DNA of 64,000 nucleotides from Parascedosporium putredinis (Eukaryota; Ascomycota; Sordariomycetes; Microascales; Microascaceae), in NCBI GenBank assembly GCA_949357655.1, contig CASHTG010000007.1:620001-684000 (forward strand). Direction: 5' to 3'. Position 1 is the first letter of the stretch. The number at the start of each line of letters is the position of its first letter. The notes below the pieces were generated by a model. That model was not told the origin of the DNA. It made no database searches and saw nothing but the letters and a program-made list of their open reading frames with translations. Both the position numbers and the translations under genes were made by a program. Shown here piece after piece: positions 1 to 11,367 of this stretch.

Positions 1-571
1 GCCGGCGCCATTGTCAAGGATGGGCTTCACCTTATGGAAGAGTCCGTCGAGATTTGGCCCCTCATCACGCCTTGGCTCCGACACCTCAGTGTCATGCAAC
101 GCGTCCTCAAGACTGAGTCGCAGCAGGCCGGCGGCCCCCAAACTGCCGGTGCCGTTGCGCAAGATCGGACTCCTGTCTCTGTAAAGGACGAGGCAGCTTC
201 CAATGCGGACAGTGCCATGGACACGGGCGATGCCGACGCGGCCGCGGCTACGAACAACTCAGTAGGTGGAAGTGCGCGAGGTGATAGCGAGCCTCCCATG
301 GCCCGCAAGTCTGGGTTCACGACGATCAACGGCGGAGGCTCTTCGACGCCTGCCGCCGGCACCTCGCCCCCTCAGCGGCGCTCATTCTGATTCTGCCGCT
401 GCCACCGCTGCCGCGGCGGCGGCGGCGGCCGCTGTTGCGACGGTTGCCGTGCAGCCCAAGATCGAGACAGATGCCCCTGCTGATATGACCGCATCTGAGC
501 TCTGCTCTGCCTTTGAGCGCCAGCTCATGGAGCTTGATGATCTCGCCGCGTTTATGGGTGGCGGTGTTTAA
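1..571 (+). CDS. 3' end of a probable fungal (Zn2Cys6-type) transcription factor, partial
   Basis: The gene enters the window from the left. The first ~35 codons (frame starting at base 1) resemble the C-terminal end of the fungal-specific transcription-factor domain: a helix with the pattern MEESVEIWPLITPWLRHLS. A Ser/Ala/Gly/Pro-rich tail follows. That frame stops at 388-390, but the frame offset by +1 continues with an alanine run (about 400-450) and an acidic end, ELDDLAAFMGGGV, stopping at 569-571. A run of five C at 367-371 lies at the switch; two missing bases there would join the frames smoothly. The DNA-binding domain would lie outside the window, so the family call rests on a short segment. 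A nuclear role is inferred. The acidic C-terminus could be an activation region. Confidence 0.5.
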
Positions 572-3500
572 ATCGACAACGTACATATCAAGATCAGCAT
601 GTCCAGTGCACATTTTCAACAGCGCTGTCGGGACAACGGCCCCCTTTTTTCCCTGCTTATTTCAACTTAATCCAACCCTTTGTTTTTTTCCTGCCCATTG
701 CATCTTGCATTTTCAACGGCCAACAGATGGCGCCGACCAGCAGATGTCTCTTAAGCTTATCCTCGTGGCCTTCCACTGCTCCCGTCCGACGGAAGAGGCT
801 CTTGTGACGGTGCTATCTTGACGCCTAAGGGATATCCTACTTTGCCTCGCGTTTGCATTTATACAGCATTTGCGTCAACCGCGAGTGCTCAAGGAGGAGG
901 GCGAGGGACTGGATACGCATCATCCGTTCCTTGCCAATTTTACTTTTACTGTCATCATTTTGTGACTGGTAGTCGCAAACAGTTATACCCCTTTCCTTTG
1001 TTCCTAGTGATTTTTACGCTTTTCCCTTTCTCATTGCTGGGTTGGCTTTCAACCTCATATTTTAATGCACTTGCTTTGTTCGTCAAGCACGTGCCTTAGC
1101 CGGGCTTCTATCTTGTCACCGCGTCTTTTTTTTTCTTCAGAAGAGGCCCCTCGGTGCGGGCGGACAGGCTTTGTCGATACCTACGGGGATGAAAATGATT
1201 TGTTCATGAATGAAGGATAAGACAAAAATAGGCCTCACACATTAGTCTCGGACTAAACCGAGCTTTTGCTGTGGGAGATGAGAAACGGACGGGTGATTTA
1301 GGTTGTTATTGGAGGAAGTCTGCTTGTGGATGTACGATATGTAGAGGATATGACGCGAATACAAACCTGCACCCTCGCTTCCACCGTTCACATGCAATCC
1401 CGATGTCTTGCGCAGCCTTCTGTTTTGGCGGTCTCTTAAGAAGCTAAGGGCCATGATGGAAGTCTGGAACACTAGAGCCAGGTTACCGTCTCGATATGTG
1501 GGTCATTGAGAGTTCTGTCTCAGTCGCTTCTTTGTTTTGAAGCCCACCCAAGACCCTTGCCGATTGGCGCCTGTTGCAAGCGTAGCAATACGGTCGTGTC
1601 GGCGTGCATCGTTTTTCGACTACCTTAGTCAATTTTTGACTTCGGCTCTTTGCGGTGCCGCCCTATTAAGCCGCCCGCCTTCTGGGAGGAGGCCAGGGCC
1701 ACGGTGATGGCCTCCGAGTTCTTGGCGACCCGGACGGCTTCGGCGACGGAGGTTGCGCCTACTTTTAATGCCTCGCGACCTTTTGCGTAGCTAGACGTCT
1801 CATCGCCTTGTTCTCGTGCAACGACGCTCATTGAACGTCACCTTTAGGCGCTCACCTATGAAGGAGCGTACATGTAACTATAGGAGGAAAAAGGTCACGA
1901 GACGGTTTGCGTGAGAATTAGTAGTGGGAGGCGAGGAACATAGTAACGGGATAACCCGGTGGAGTGGGGGCGATCAGGAGCCGATTTTGAGAGGCTGTCA
2001 TGCGTACCAAGGCGGTCGGGGTCTTCCGGCTTTGAGTTACCGGGCGGCTTCTCTTCCAATGGCGGATTGATCAATAGGTCTACATGGTTGTCAAGAATGA
2101 GGGCTGCTCGGAAGGAGGGAGGGCAAGTGCAGGCACCTCGGTATCACGGCCTCAAGGCCAAAATCGTAGCAATAACAAAGAAGGGGCCAAAAAAATAAGG
2201 GGGCAAAAGGAAGCGTGGAACTATACCCTCGGTGTTAGGAAGAAGGCATACCGGCCACCCATTGGATTCCCGCCATTTCCCGCCTGGAGCATGGGTGGTG
2301 GATGTTGGAATATGAGGAAAGCCGGAGCGAGGCCGGAAAGGGATTTTGCTCCCGCGTCCTTCTGCGTCTTTTGCTCGGCTCGGGTCATGGGGGAAGAGGC
2401 ACGAGGGTGTTCCTGGTGCTGTGTGTCGGCAACCTACTAACATTGTGCCCTGGGCCGCCATTGGACGAATGGGGCAGATGAAAAAAAAAAAAAAGGACCG
2501 GCGCCGTCTAGTTTGAAGGAAGGACTAATCCGGATGGGGGAACCTCAAAGAATTTCGAAATCCTTTTACTAGTCCGATCCAGGAGCCCAAAGAGGAAAGA
2601 TGAAGCAATGGCCCATTCTCGACCGAAGGGGCGGTGGGGACTAATATCAGGAGCAGCTCGCGCGCGCAGGAAACGCCGCTTGATAGCCGATTCAGGTCGC
2701 TAGAAATGTGATTACGGGCCCATTCTGGACACCGCGCTAGGATGAGGTCGAGCCCGGTGCGACGGACGCGGAAGCTCGTGAGGACGCGACGAAGGGGGTT
2801 GAGGGGACGGGAAAGGGAAGGAAGTAAAAAAAAAAAAAAAATTGTAGACCGCAGAACTCCCACATCCCACTTTGATGCCGTACAGCGGTGCAAGACGGAT
2901 CTGTGGATGTCTGCACCATGCTGCACTTAGACACAAACAGAGTGGTTCGACAGGCGGTATGAGATCCTTCAATGTCCCCTCATGAACACCGGCACTTTCT
3001 TCGTACCATCCATCCATCCCACGTCGGTTCCCTTGTTTTAATAACCCGACCAATCAATTTGTCGGCTCCAAACCTCAACCTGACCTGTGGCGAGCCAGCT
3101 GCAGGATGACGATAGTAGAAAAAGGCCCTTTCTCGACCCCCGACCCAACACCAGGACTGGCGAACGGACGTCGCCGGGGGAGGGAGGGGGAGGGTTCGTA
3201 TGAATTGTATATGTTGATCATCGGGGGAGGAGGGGTTGTCAGTATTAATGCACGAGAGTACGGGGAGAGGGAGGGGTCGGAGGGTTCTAGGTGCGTTGTT
3301 GAAATCGAGCAACTAAGACGAGGCACAGATGGAGTATGCATATTTGATCCGGCACACCTCTCCCCGGGCGTGGTCACGTTGCAAAGATTCGGTGACAAAC
3401 ATCAAGCATAGGACCCCATCCCTCCCCTTTTGACATTGTGGGGGAAAGTGGAGAGTGGAGAGTTGAGGCGACGATCCCCGAGGTTCATGATGGTGTCGAT

Positions 3501-4304
3501 TATTATTGTGGATACTGCATGTTAATTTTTTTTTGCTCCCATTATTTTTTGGGTCGCACTTTCCGCCGGCTGGTGCTCCTTCCTATCGCCCCTCCTTCCG
3601 CACTCCTTTAACTAGCGGCGAGGACGAAGAGGGCAGGCGCAACGTTCGTCCTGGCCCTTTGAAGTGGAGAGGGAAAACTCTACATTTCTAGTCATTCGTC
3701 TTCACTTCCACTTTCCTAATCCTTCTCTTCCTCTTGTTCTCTCTCTCCTTCTCTCCTCCTCCCAGTGACCTTTTTCTTCCCTCTCCCATCCGCTATCAGT
3801 CTGCGGTGCAAACACTGGCTTGAAGGGTTCTCCTATCCACTGTCCCTATCAGCCCTACCGCCTTCTGTCGTCTTATCGGCCTCTTAGTTTCTAGTATTGA
3901 GCTCTACCCTCACCACGGCTACAAGAAAAAGAGTGGAAACGAAACCTTGCCTCGCGTTCCACAGTTGTGCACCCTCAACTAACAGGCGACTGCGATAAAA
4001 GCGATAAAGCCCACTTCCTCCCCTTTTGCTCCCAACATCCTTGGTCGGTGAGCCCACTTTTCCACCCGCCCACCCTTCCGGTCCCATCTCCATTCCCCAC
4101 CAGACACTCCTCCACACATAGCCTCGCAGCTGAAGGGTTTTTTCCCGCTTCTTTTTTCTTCTTCCTCCCACTCTCATCGTGTCTTCCGATCCTTTCTTTC
4201 CCTGGTTGGTCCAGTGCGTATCTTGTGCGTACATATCTCTCGGAATTCGGAACGTCACTTTGTAGATTCCCGAAACAGACCAACAGCGCCAAGCAACAGG
4301 CACC
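572..4304. other. Intergenic region, no supported gene
   Basis: This 3.7 kb holds no recognisable protein. Short A runs lie near 2480 and 2826. A 68-codon frame on the minus strand (1625-1831) has protein-like composition but no recognisable family and no support. The last 600 bases (about 3700-4300) are strongly CT-rich, as expected for the promoter and leader of the sugar transporter that begins at 4305. Confidence 0.6.
3700..4304 (+). promoter_or_regulatory. CT-rich promoter/leader of the sugar porter gene
   Basis: There are long pyrimidine tracts at about 3700-3790 and 4020-4200, with the start codon in the context CACCATGGCG at 4305. CT-rich tracts just upstream of transcription starts are common in filamentous fungi. 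The exact start site cannot be read from the sequence. Confidence 0.4.
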
Positions 4305-6660
4305 ATGGCGGATGAAAAGGGCCGCCCGGCCCCGGAACTAAACACCGCCGCTCCGGAGGACAACGCGGCGCTCTCTGATGGCTCCGGCGGGTTTGTCCTG
4401 CGAGATGCGAAGGCGGCGGCCGAGAAGGAGAGGAAAATGACTTTGTGGCAGGGCGTGAAGCTGTATCCCAAGGCTATAGCGTGGAGTGTCCTCATCTCGA
4501 CCTGTATCGTCATGGAGGGCTATGACATTAGTCTGGTAAACAACTTTTGTGAGTCCTATGAACGAGATGCACATCGCATCCCCTGCCCTTCCAATTTGTA
4601 TCCCTTCGTCTCATACAGGACCTTTAGACGCCTTTGATCAGTTTAACCGCAAATACGGCCAGCAGCTACCTGATGGCTCATATCAAGTACCCGCCAGTTG
4701 GCAGGCCGGTCTCAGCAATGTAAGTCGCGGCACCTTTATTTCTTAAAAATGGGCCTTGCCCAATATCTCGGAGTAGGCTATTGACGTACCCCGCATAGGG
4801 TGCCAACGTCGGCGAGATCATCGGCCTATTCATCAATGGTATCGTGTCGGAACGTTTTGGGTACAGATGGACCGTCCTCGCCAGCCTTGTCTGCATCGCG
4901 GGATTCACTGCCATCTTCTTCACCGCCCAAAATGTTCAGACCCTGCTCGTCGCTGAGATTCTCTGTGGTATCGTAAGTTGTTTGGATCTAACCTCCCTTT
5001 ATTCATTCCCCGACCACCCCTTTCCTCGACAAGCCTCTCGGCTCTCTATCTCTGGCATTACCTTTCTTTTGACTCAGCTTGGGCCGACTCTAACAACGTA
5101 TCCATAGCCATGGGGCATTTTCCAAACCCTCACCATCACCTATGCCTGCGAGGTTTGCCCTGTCGCCCTTCGCGGATACCTTACAACCTACATCAACTTC
5201 TGCTGGGGTCTAGGCCAGGAGATCGGCATTGGAGTCATCATGTCTATGCTTGACCGCAAGGATGAGTGGGCCTATCGCATGTGAGTTTCTCTTTCTCTCT
5301 TCACATGTCCTTCCTCATACGGCCCACAACACATGATACTGACCCTTTCCGTAGTCCCTACGCCCTCCAATGGATGTGGCCCCTGCCCCTCTTTATTGGT
5401 ATCTATTTCGCTCCCGAGTCCCCTTGGTGGCTGGTCCGCAAGGGTCGTGTTGAAGAGGCCAAGCAATCTCTCCTGCGCCTAACCAGCCTTGATCGTGAGA
5501 CCGACTTTGACGCCGACGAGACCATTGCCATGATGGTGCATACAACTGCGCTCGAAGAAAAGATGACGTCTGGCGCCTCCTACTGGGACTGTTTCAAGGG
5601 AACTGATCTGCGAAGGACAGAGGTAATCTTTCCTTCTTCCTATCCCCCTAGTTGCGTACACTATTTGCCTCTTTCCCTGGCCGTTTTATCAGGAAAGAGC
5701 GCTTCATTGCCCCTCATCTCTTGGACTATACCTATACGGGCGTAGACTAATACGTGGTAAACTAGATTGTGTGCATGGTCTGGGCCATGCAGAACCTCAG
5801 TGGTAACTCATTCTCGAACTACTCAACCTACTTCCTCGAGCAGGCTGGCCTGGCGCCGCGCAAGGCCTACAGCTTCGCCCTCGGTCAGTACGCCATCAAT
5901 ATGGCTGGCGTCTTCGGTGCTTGGTTCCTCATGTCTATCGGTATCGGACGCCGCACGCTTTACCTCTACGGTCTCGCCCTTCTCTGCACAATGCTTTTCA
6001 TCCTCGGCTTCCTTGGCCTCGTTCCCGACACTCACCGCGACCAAGCCTCGCTGGCGACTGGAAGCATCATGTTGGTGTGGGCTCTATGCTACCAGCTCAC
6101 CGTGGGTACCGTGTGCTATTCGCTGGTTAGCGAATTGAGTTCTAGGAGGCTGCAGATCAAGACTGTGGTGCTAGGCCGCAACCTTTAGTAAGTTGGCGCT
6201 TTATCCTTGCGAGTGAGCGAGCATGGCTAACCGATATTGTAGCAACATTGTTGGAATCGTCAACAGCGTTCTAACGCCGCACATGCTGAACCCTGGTGCT
6301 TGGAACTGGAGCAACTATGCCGGCTTCTTCTGGGTGAGTAAAATGACTATACTCTGACGATTGTGCTCGCCGCCTTTGATTAAAAGCAGGTCCTCTAACA
6401 TGGTGGCGAAATATCAGGGCGGAATTTGCTTCCTTTGCGTGATTTACACTTACTTCCGTGTTCCGGAGCCCCGTGGCCGTTCCTTTGCCGAACTAGACGT
6501 TCTCTTTGAGCACAAAGTATCGGCGCGCAAATTCGAGTCTACCGAAGTCGACGTCTTTGTCGAGTCCGTCGAGGAGAATGTCATTGATGGCTACAAGGAG
6601 ACCCTTGTGCGCAAGAAGCACAATGCTGGCGCAGACGCTGAGAAGGAAAGGGCTGCGTAG
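4305..6660 (+). CDS. MFS sugar transporter, maltose/alpha-glucoside permease (MAL31-like) type
   Basis: Predicted plasma-membrane H+/sugar symporter of the major facilitator superfamily, sugar porter family, with 12 membrane segments expected. I place eight exons: 4305-4548, 4628-4719, 4799-4972, 5108-5280, 5355-5622, 5766-6187, 6243-6333 and 6418-6660. All introns are GT-AG and phases match, giving 568 residues. Family marks: an N-terminal tail ending in TLWQGVKLYPKAIAWS, then MEGYDISLVNNF; the loop 2-3 motif as GIVSERFGYRWT; the diagnostic PESPWWLVRKGR after segment 6; and RVPEPRGRSFAELDVLF after segment 12. This is the alpha-glucoside subgroup by overall pattern; the actual substrate is inferred. 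At exon 2 a nearer AG (4618) would create a stop, so 4627 is preferred. No frame breaks are seen, unlike its neighbours. Confidence 0.93.
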
Positions 6661-7120
6661 TCACGGGAGGGTGGCAGAGGTGCGAACAACGGAGAGAGTA
6701 CGACCTGGGGATGGACAACTGGGAATTCAGTTACGTGATGGATAGGGAGACTTGGAAATGGGGACATGAATAAGTTGAATAATGGCAGTTGAATGGGCTG
6801 GCTGGATACCGACTTGGACAAAATACGGTGGTACTCTACTGCTCTCTATCTAAATAGTAACAAAGTAAACGTAATATAACACAATAATGATAAGATCAAA
6901 AAATAGTGGTCATAGACCTAAGTTCATGCTTCATCTCGTCACCAGCCCTGTGTCGTGGAAGAGAGTATCTCAAATTGTGAATAGGTGAGCAAGATTGGCG
7001 CAGAAGTCGGCCATGAAGACTTTACATATCGTAAAAAAAAAAAAAGGCACGCACTTTTCACATCAATCCATTTACCAAGAAGGGGAACGGCCAAAAGAAA
7101 TACAAAAATAGAAACCGAAT
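6661..7120. other. Intergenic spacer, nothing found apart from a Pol III terminator
   Basis: This AT-richer stretch holds the 3' flank of the sugar porter (about 6661-6900), a run of A at 7033-7045 and the tRNA terminator. No other gene is seen. Confidence 0.6.
7104..7108 (-). terminator. RNA polymerase III terminator of tRNA-Arg
   Basis: Five A on the plus strand read as T5 on the minus strand, 12 bases beyond the 3' end of the tRNA. This is the usual Pol III stop signal. Confidence 0.7.
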
Positions 7121-7192
7121 TGACCTAGGCAGGGATCGAACCTGCAATCTCTTGATTCGTAGTCAAACGCCTTGCCATTGGGCCACTAGGCC
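7121..7192 (-). tRNA. tRNA-Arg(ACG): tRNA-Arg (anticodon ACG)
   Basis: The minus strand folds into a full cloverleaf. The acceptor arm GGCCTAG pairs with CTAGGTC with one G-U pair at 2-71, and the discriminator is A. The D stem is present. The anticodon stem TTTGA/TCAAG carries loop CTACGAA, so the anticodon is ACG (normally read as ICG, decoding CGN Arg codons). The T arm is GCAGG-TTCGATC-CCTGC. There is no intron. Confidence 0.95.
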
Positions 7193-7805
7193 ATTCTCGA
7201 TTGAATGAGTCGGATTCGTTGAAAGCCAAGGGGCCATAGTCCTCATTTGAAAGCTCTAGGCCATGGGTCCCTCTCGTTATTTGTCCCTGGAAGGGAGGGG
7301 GTGGTTCGCAAAGGGGGAATGGGACGGCGGGAGATCGAGCGGGTCGAGGGATGATGTGAAGGAAAAAAACTCTTCCTTGAGCGGGCCGTGGGGCGGGTGC
7401 CGGGTGGGGACTCGGAGAAATTTCTTTCCCTTGTTTTTCTTCCCTCGGATTCCCTTTTTCTCAGTGTTACTCTCTTCACTTTCCGGGAGATGGCAAGTCG
7501 GCTCACTTCGTATTCTTAGACGGATACGGCGTTGGGGGAATAAAGACTTTCTTGTGTTTATATATGGATGATTATCATTAGCCCTTGCGTGGATGGGGTT
7601 GGTGGGAGTGTGGGCCTTGGGAGCGGGCAACCCGCCGCAAGTTTATTGGGAATTCTCGAGTTCGGCCAAGATCTTGTTGCTCGGTTGGGTGAGCTAGTGT
7701 GGGGATAACAAGAAAGGATGGCAAAGGGGCATAATAGTATTATCATTAACATCTATGCGTCAATCGCGGGACAGGACGTATCCGCGTCTAAGATAGGGCA
7801 TCCTC
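7193..7805. other. Intergenic region, nothing recognised
   Basis: Between the tRNA and the 3' end of the alpha/beta hydrolase I see only low-complexity G- and T-rich stretches and short overlapping frames without family resemblance. Confidence 0.6.
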
Positions 7806-7823
7806 TCACGAATAGTGAGAGGA
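7801..7823. repeat. Perfect inverted repeat at the 3' end of the hydrolase gene
   Basis: TCCTCTCAC and GTGAGAGGA flank a five-base loop, giving a nine-pair hairpin. The hydrolase stop codon (7806-7808) lies inside one arm. A role in 3' end formation or RNA stability is possible but not shown. Confidence 0.6.
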
Positions 7824-9033
7824 GAGAGAGAGAGGTAGCATGGCCGGGTAGGCAAGGGTTTGCTGGCACTTCTGCCTTCGGCTAATGGCTTCCCTACGAG
7901 GAGCCCGAGACGACGGCGGCCAGGCAATCCACCGCCTCCTCACCACCGCCATGGCCTCCGCGCCTTCCCCGTCGTCTTCGAGGAACGATTCGGACTCGAA
8001 CAGGTGGCCCTGGCGCTCGGCGAGCAAGAGCTTGATTCTGTCTTCGCCGAGGGACTGGGCCATGTGCACGCTCACGTCCATGCTCACGTCGTAGTCGTCG
8101 TCGCCGTGGATGAGCACGGTGGGCGGCCAGGGTTTGCCCCGCAGCGGGGTTCCTCGGCTTCCGGGCACACGGGGCCGTAGCCCGGGTCCACGGCCCCCAC
8201 GAGCGAGGGGAATTCGTTGTGGTTGAGGTAGTATCCGTACTGGAAGCACCGGGGGTGATCGAGAGGCATTTCGACGGGGGTCACGTAGTGCGGGTTTTGG
8301 TGCCGGCGGGGTGAGCCGGTCCGGGTCGAAGGGGTGGGGCCGTTCTCGAGGTGGTGGAGGATGGGGCCGTGAGGGTCGAGGGTGGAGCCCATGAATTCGG
8401 GTGTGAGGGGCTCGGGGGTTAAGAGGATGGAAGAAGAGAAGAAGGGGTGTTGGAAGGTGGTGATGGGTGTGATGCCGAATAGGGCGAGAGGTGGGGGTGG
8501 AGGTGGTGGGCTGCGAGGGTCGCCATGAAGAATCCTGGGGGAGGGGCTTGCGTGTTAGCTAGGAAGGTGGCAAAGCTGAGATTTGTGAGGGTGTGATGGT
8601 TGACTGGGACCCTACCGGCGCTGGCTCCTGCTACTATCACTCTCCTCGACGGGGCTTTCCAGTTCCGGGCAAAGGTGTACGCTGCGGCTACGTCTTCGAG
8701 GAGATCTGTTGCCTTGGCTTGGGGGAGGAAACGGTAGTCTGCGCTGATTAAAGTCCATTTTCTCTGCTTGCAGGCCTATAGGGTGTGCTATGTTGTCAGT
8801 AAACGGCTTCGGTATAGACATACGGTCCATCTGGTGAGTTATGGAAGGGTTGCTGTAATACACACCTGCACGATCCATGGGCCGAGCCTTTTGCGCGAAC
8901 CTCCAACTAAACCGCCCGAGTGGAAGAAGAGAACCACTGGCGAGGCAACGGGATAATCATCATCTTCATAGACGTCGCACTCGATGTCCAAGCCCGCTGG
9001 GCGAGCGTAGACACAGGTCGTCAGGGTGAGCAT
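7806..9033 (-). CDS. Alpha/beta hydrolase (esterase/lipase, hydrolase-3 type), two apparent frameshifts
   Basis: Predicted carboxylic ester hydrolase. Exons on the minus strand are 9033-8866, 8775-8616 and 8534-7806, with GT-AG introns of 90 and 81 bases. Visible motifs: an oxyanion HSGG near residue 45; ISADYRFLPQ, typical of the family; nucleophile elbow GASAG with Ser at about residue 108, split by intron 2; an acid loop HGDDDYDV; and a catalytic His in RQGHLFE. The frame breaks at a C run complementary to 8493-8497 and again at 8146-8149. Allowing one lost C at each gives 352 residues and continuous homology. Without that allowance the protein would stop early, so a pseudogene is the alternative. 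I chose the ATG at 9033 because the domain starts directly after it. No signal peptide is obvious. Substrate is unknown. Confidence 0.75.
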
Positions 9034-11367
9034 GGCTGGGTTTGCTGGGGCGCGGCCGGGGAACCGGCTGGATCGACCCGAAGACAAGGGAAAACTAAGT
9101 AGGTGTGTGAATGTACTCGAGATCAACGGGGAGGAGTGACAGGAACCTCAGGCTTTTAACATTGGAATTTCTATAGAAGCTGAAAAGAAAAAGAAAAAGG
9201 AAATAACAAGAAAAAGGCCACTTTCGCTTGACAGCCGTGAACACGGGCGGGGAAAAGGGACGCGCATTCCAAGAGTCGCATGTCAATTTTAACTTCCCTT
9301 CCGGCAGCATATGCACGACAGCTGCGCCCTTCTGGAGTGAAATGCAACCCTCCCCACGAGCGGGTGCTGCCTAAACATGTCTGTTCAGGTTCCTCACGGT
9401 GTTCAACGAGATGGACAACGGCGAGCACACGACGGTATACTAAATACAAGGTCACTAAAGCCACCGGACGTGATGGCGCAGCTCGCTGGTGGTTAGCGGC
9501 GGTGGGGGAGGGGGAGGGGGGAAGGCGCTTTGTCTTGAAAAATTCAATGTTGATGGCGGACCTGGCTCAATGGGTTGTTATGCGAGGGGACCGAAAATGA
9601 AAACCCACCTGAGCATCGAAAGGTTGATATGCCGGATCCATGTCGTTCTCGATTGTTGGTGATGAGAACTACACCGCAAGAGCCGCACCGACACCCTAGG
9701 TCGGGATCCGGACGGGGCCTGGCCTGGGTCGGTGCCGAGCCCCTGGTTGCACCCTCGTCCCCGCAAGGGTTTGCATCTCGTGTGTGACCAACCTTTTTCG
9801 CTTAAGACCAGGCACGCATCGTCGATCGACCTCAACAAGCCCGACGGGGCGGGGCACGAAAGCAACGCGACATCACGTGCTATCCTGAAATTCAACTTGA
9901 ACTTGAAGTTTGGCTGCGTCTTTTAAGTTCTCATATTTGTAAGTGTCCCAACCGCCAAGAGACGGTGAACCGAACCGACAGTCTAGCTCCATGGTTGAAC
10001 TTCGATTACTGTAAATGTGCCGCAGATGATGCAATTTGTCTCGGTCTCATCTCCGTGTAATTGAAGCCTTGCTCTTCACCCTTGCCCCCTCTTGGGCTTT
10101 GTCTTTTTTTTTTTTTTTTCCTTTCTTTTGGTTGTCGAATATGGTACGCCTAACAGCGAAGACCCGAATATATGGATTAAATGCTTATGCTTCATAAATC
10201 TTACTTCACTATTTTTTTCTCCTTTGTTTCTCTTCTCTTCTCTCGCCTGGTCTTTTGGTGGCAAGGTCCGTGGATTAAATTGGTCATCGAGCGGAGCTGT
10301 AATTGGTGCTGCGCATGTCAACGAGTAAGGAACCATTTCTTCAGCAGGTGGCCAAATCCGTTGGTTCAGAAATGGCCCGCTCAAGGGTGCTATGCTCGGA
10401 ACGGAAAGCCCAGGAGATGAATGTGTCCATTGACTTGAACTACGGGAATGATGAGTTTGTCATAGCATTGGCGTCTCGGAAAGCCACTCAAGGTTTCTCC
10501 AAGTCCTCGCTGATGACTGGGAGAGGACATCTATGGATGCATCAATGGAGATCGGGAAGGAGGGATGGATGCGTGGGATGTCGAGTCTGTAAGCGACAAA
10601 GAGTTTGGGCCTGAAAAGGGTCCAGGCACCGCAAGACAGCCAGCAACAGCAGGCAGATGCACCTGCCATCACAACTTTGAGCACAAAAGCACACAAACGC
10701 TGCGCCAAGCCGAAACTGTCTCCCCGCTGGCTGGCCTTTTGGGGTCTCCGATTGGTTCCTGGGCTAAAATGCGGCAGCCCACGAGACCCCCAACACAGTG
10801 AAAAACAACATTGAACACAGCCCGCTTCCTATTTAAGCGTGCAGGCTCCTTACAAAACAGCTCCTTCCACCTCAGAAACTCACACTGGGCTCTGCTGCTC
10901 CCTTGGATGAGACGCCGCACGTCAATGCAAAAAGGAAAAAGCTCAAAAGAGTGTGCTTTGCTGCCCATCCGCCGTATTTCGGCCCCCGCCTCTTTTCTCA
11001 ACCTCGTAGTAGATACGGAATATCGTCCTCCAGCACCCTAGAAACTTGTTTTTATTCGCAACATCAAGCGGCTTTGCTCCCTCGATGGTATTCGTGATAT
11101 CACCTTGCTCTCGTCTTTGCTTTCTGCGCTAAAAGCTCCCCCTTACATCAACCGTCTGTCGTCATCGAGTAGGACGAGCAGACATCAGCCTCGTCAACTT
11201 GTTGCCTTTTCACGTTCTTGAGCGGCAACTGCATAGCGGGCTCACTCTTGTCTTTGATCTCGCCCTCTAAAATCTGCTGCAAGCTCCACTCGATGGCCCT
11301 TGGGTTATAGCGACAAGTCCACCCTTCTCTAAATCCCCCGCACACTCGTCTCGTCGTTGCCGTAGCC
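9034..11367. other. Intergenic region upstream of hydrolase and sulfate permease
   Basis: These 2.3 kb separate two divergently transcribed genes and probably hold both promoters. Seen: a 17-base T run near 10104-10120 and CT-rich stretches at 10220-10260 and 11040-11350. Small overlapping frames (for example 10303-10614, +) show no family resemblance. Confidence 0.55.

Noticed and set aside
1625..1831. 68-codon minus-strand frame with protein-like composition
   Set aside because: Too short, isolated, and no recognisable family or regulatory context.
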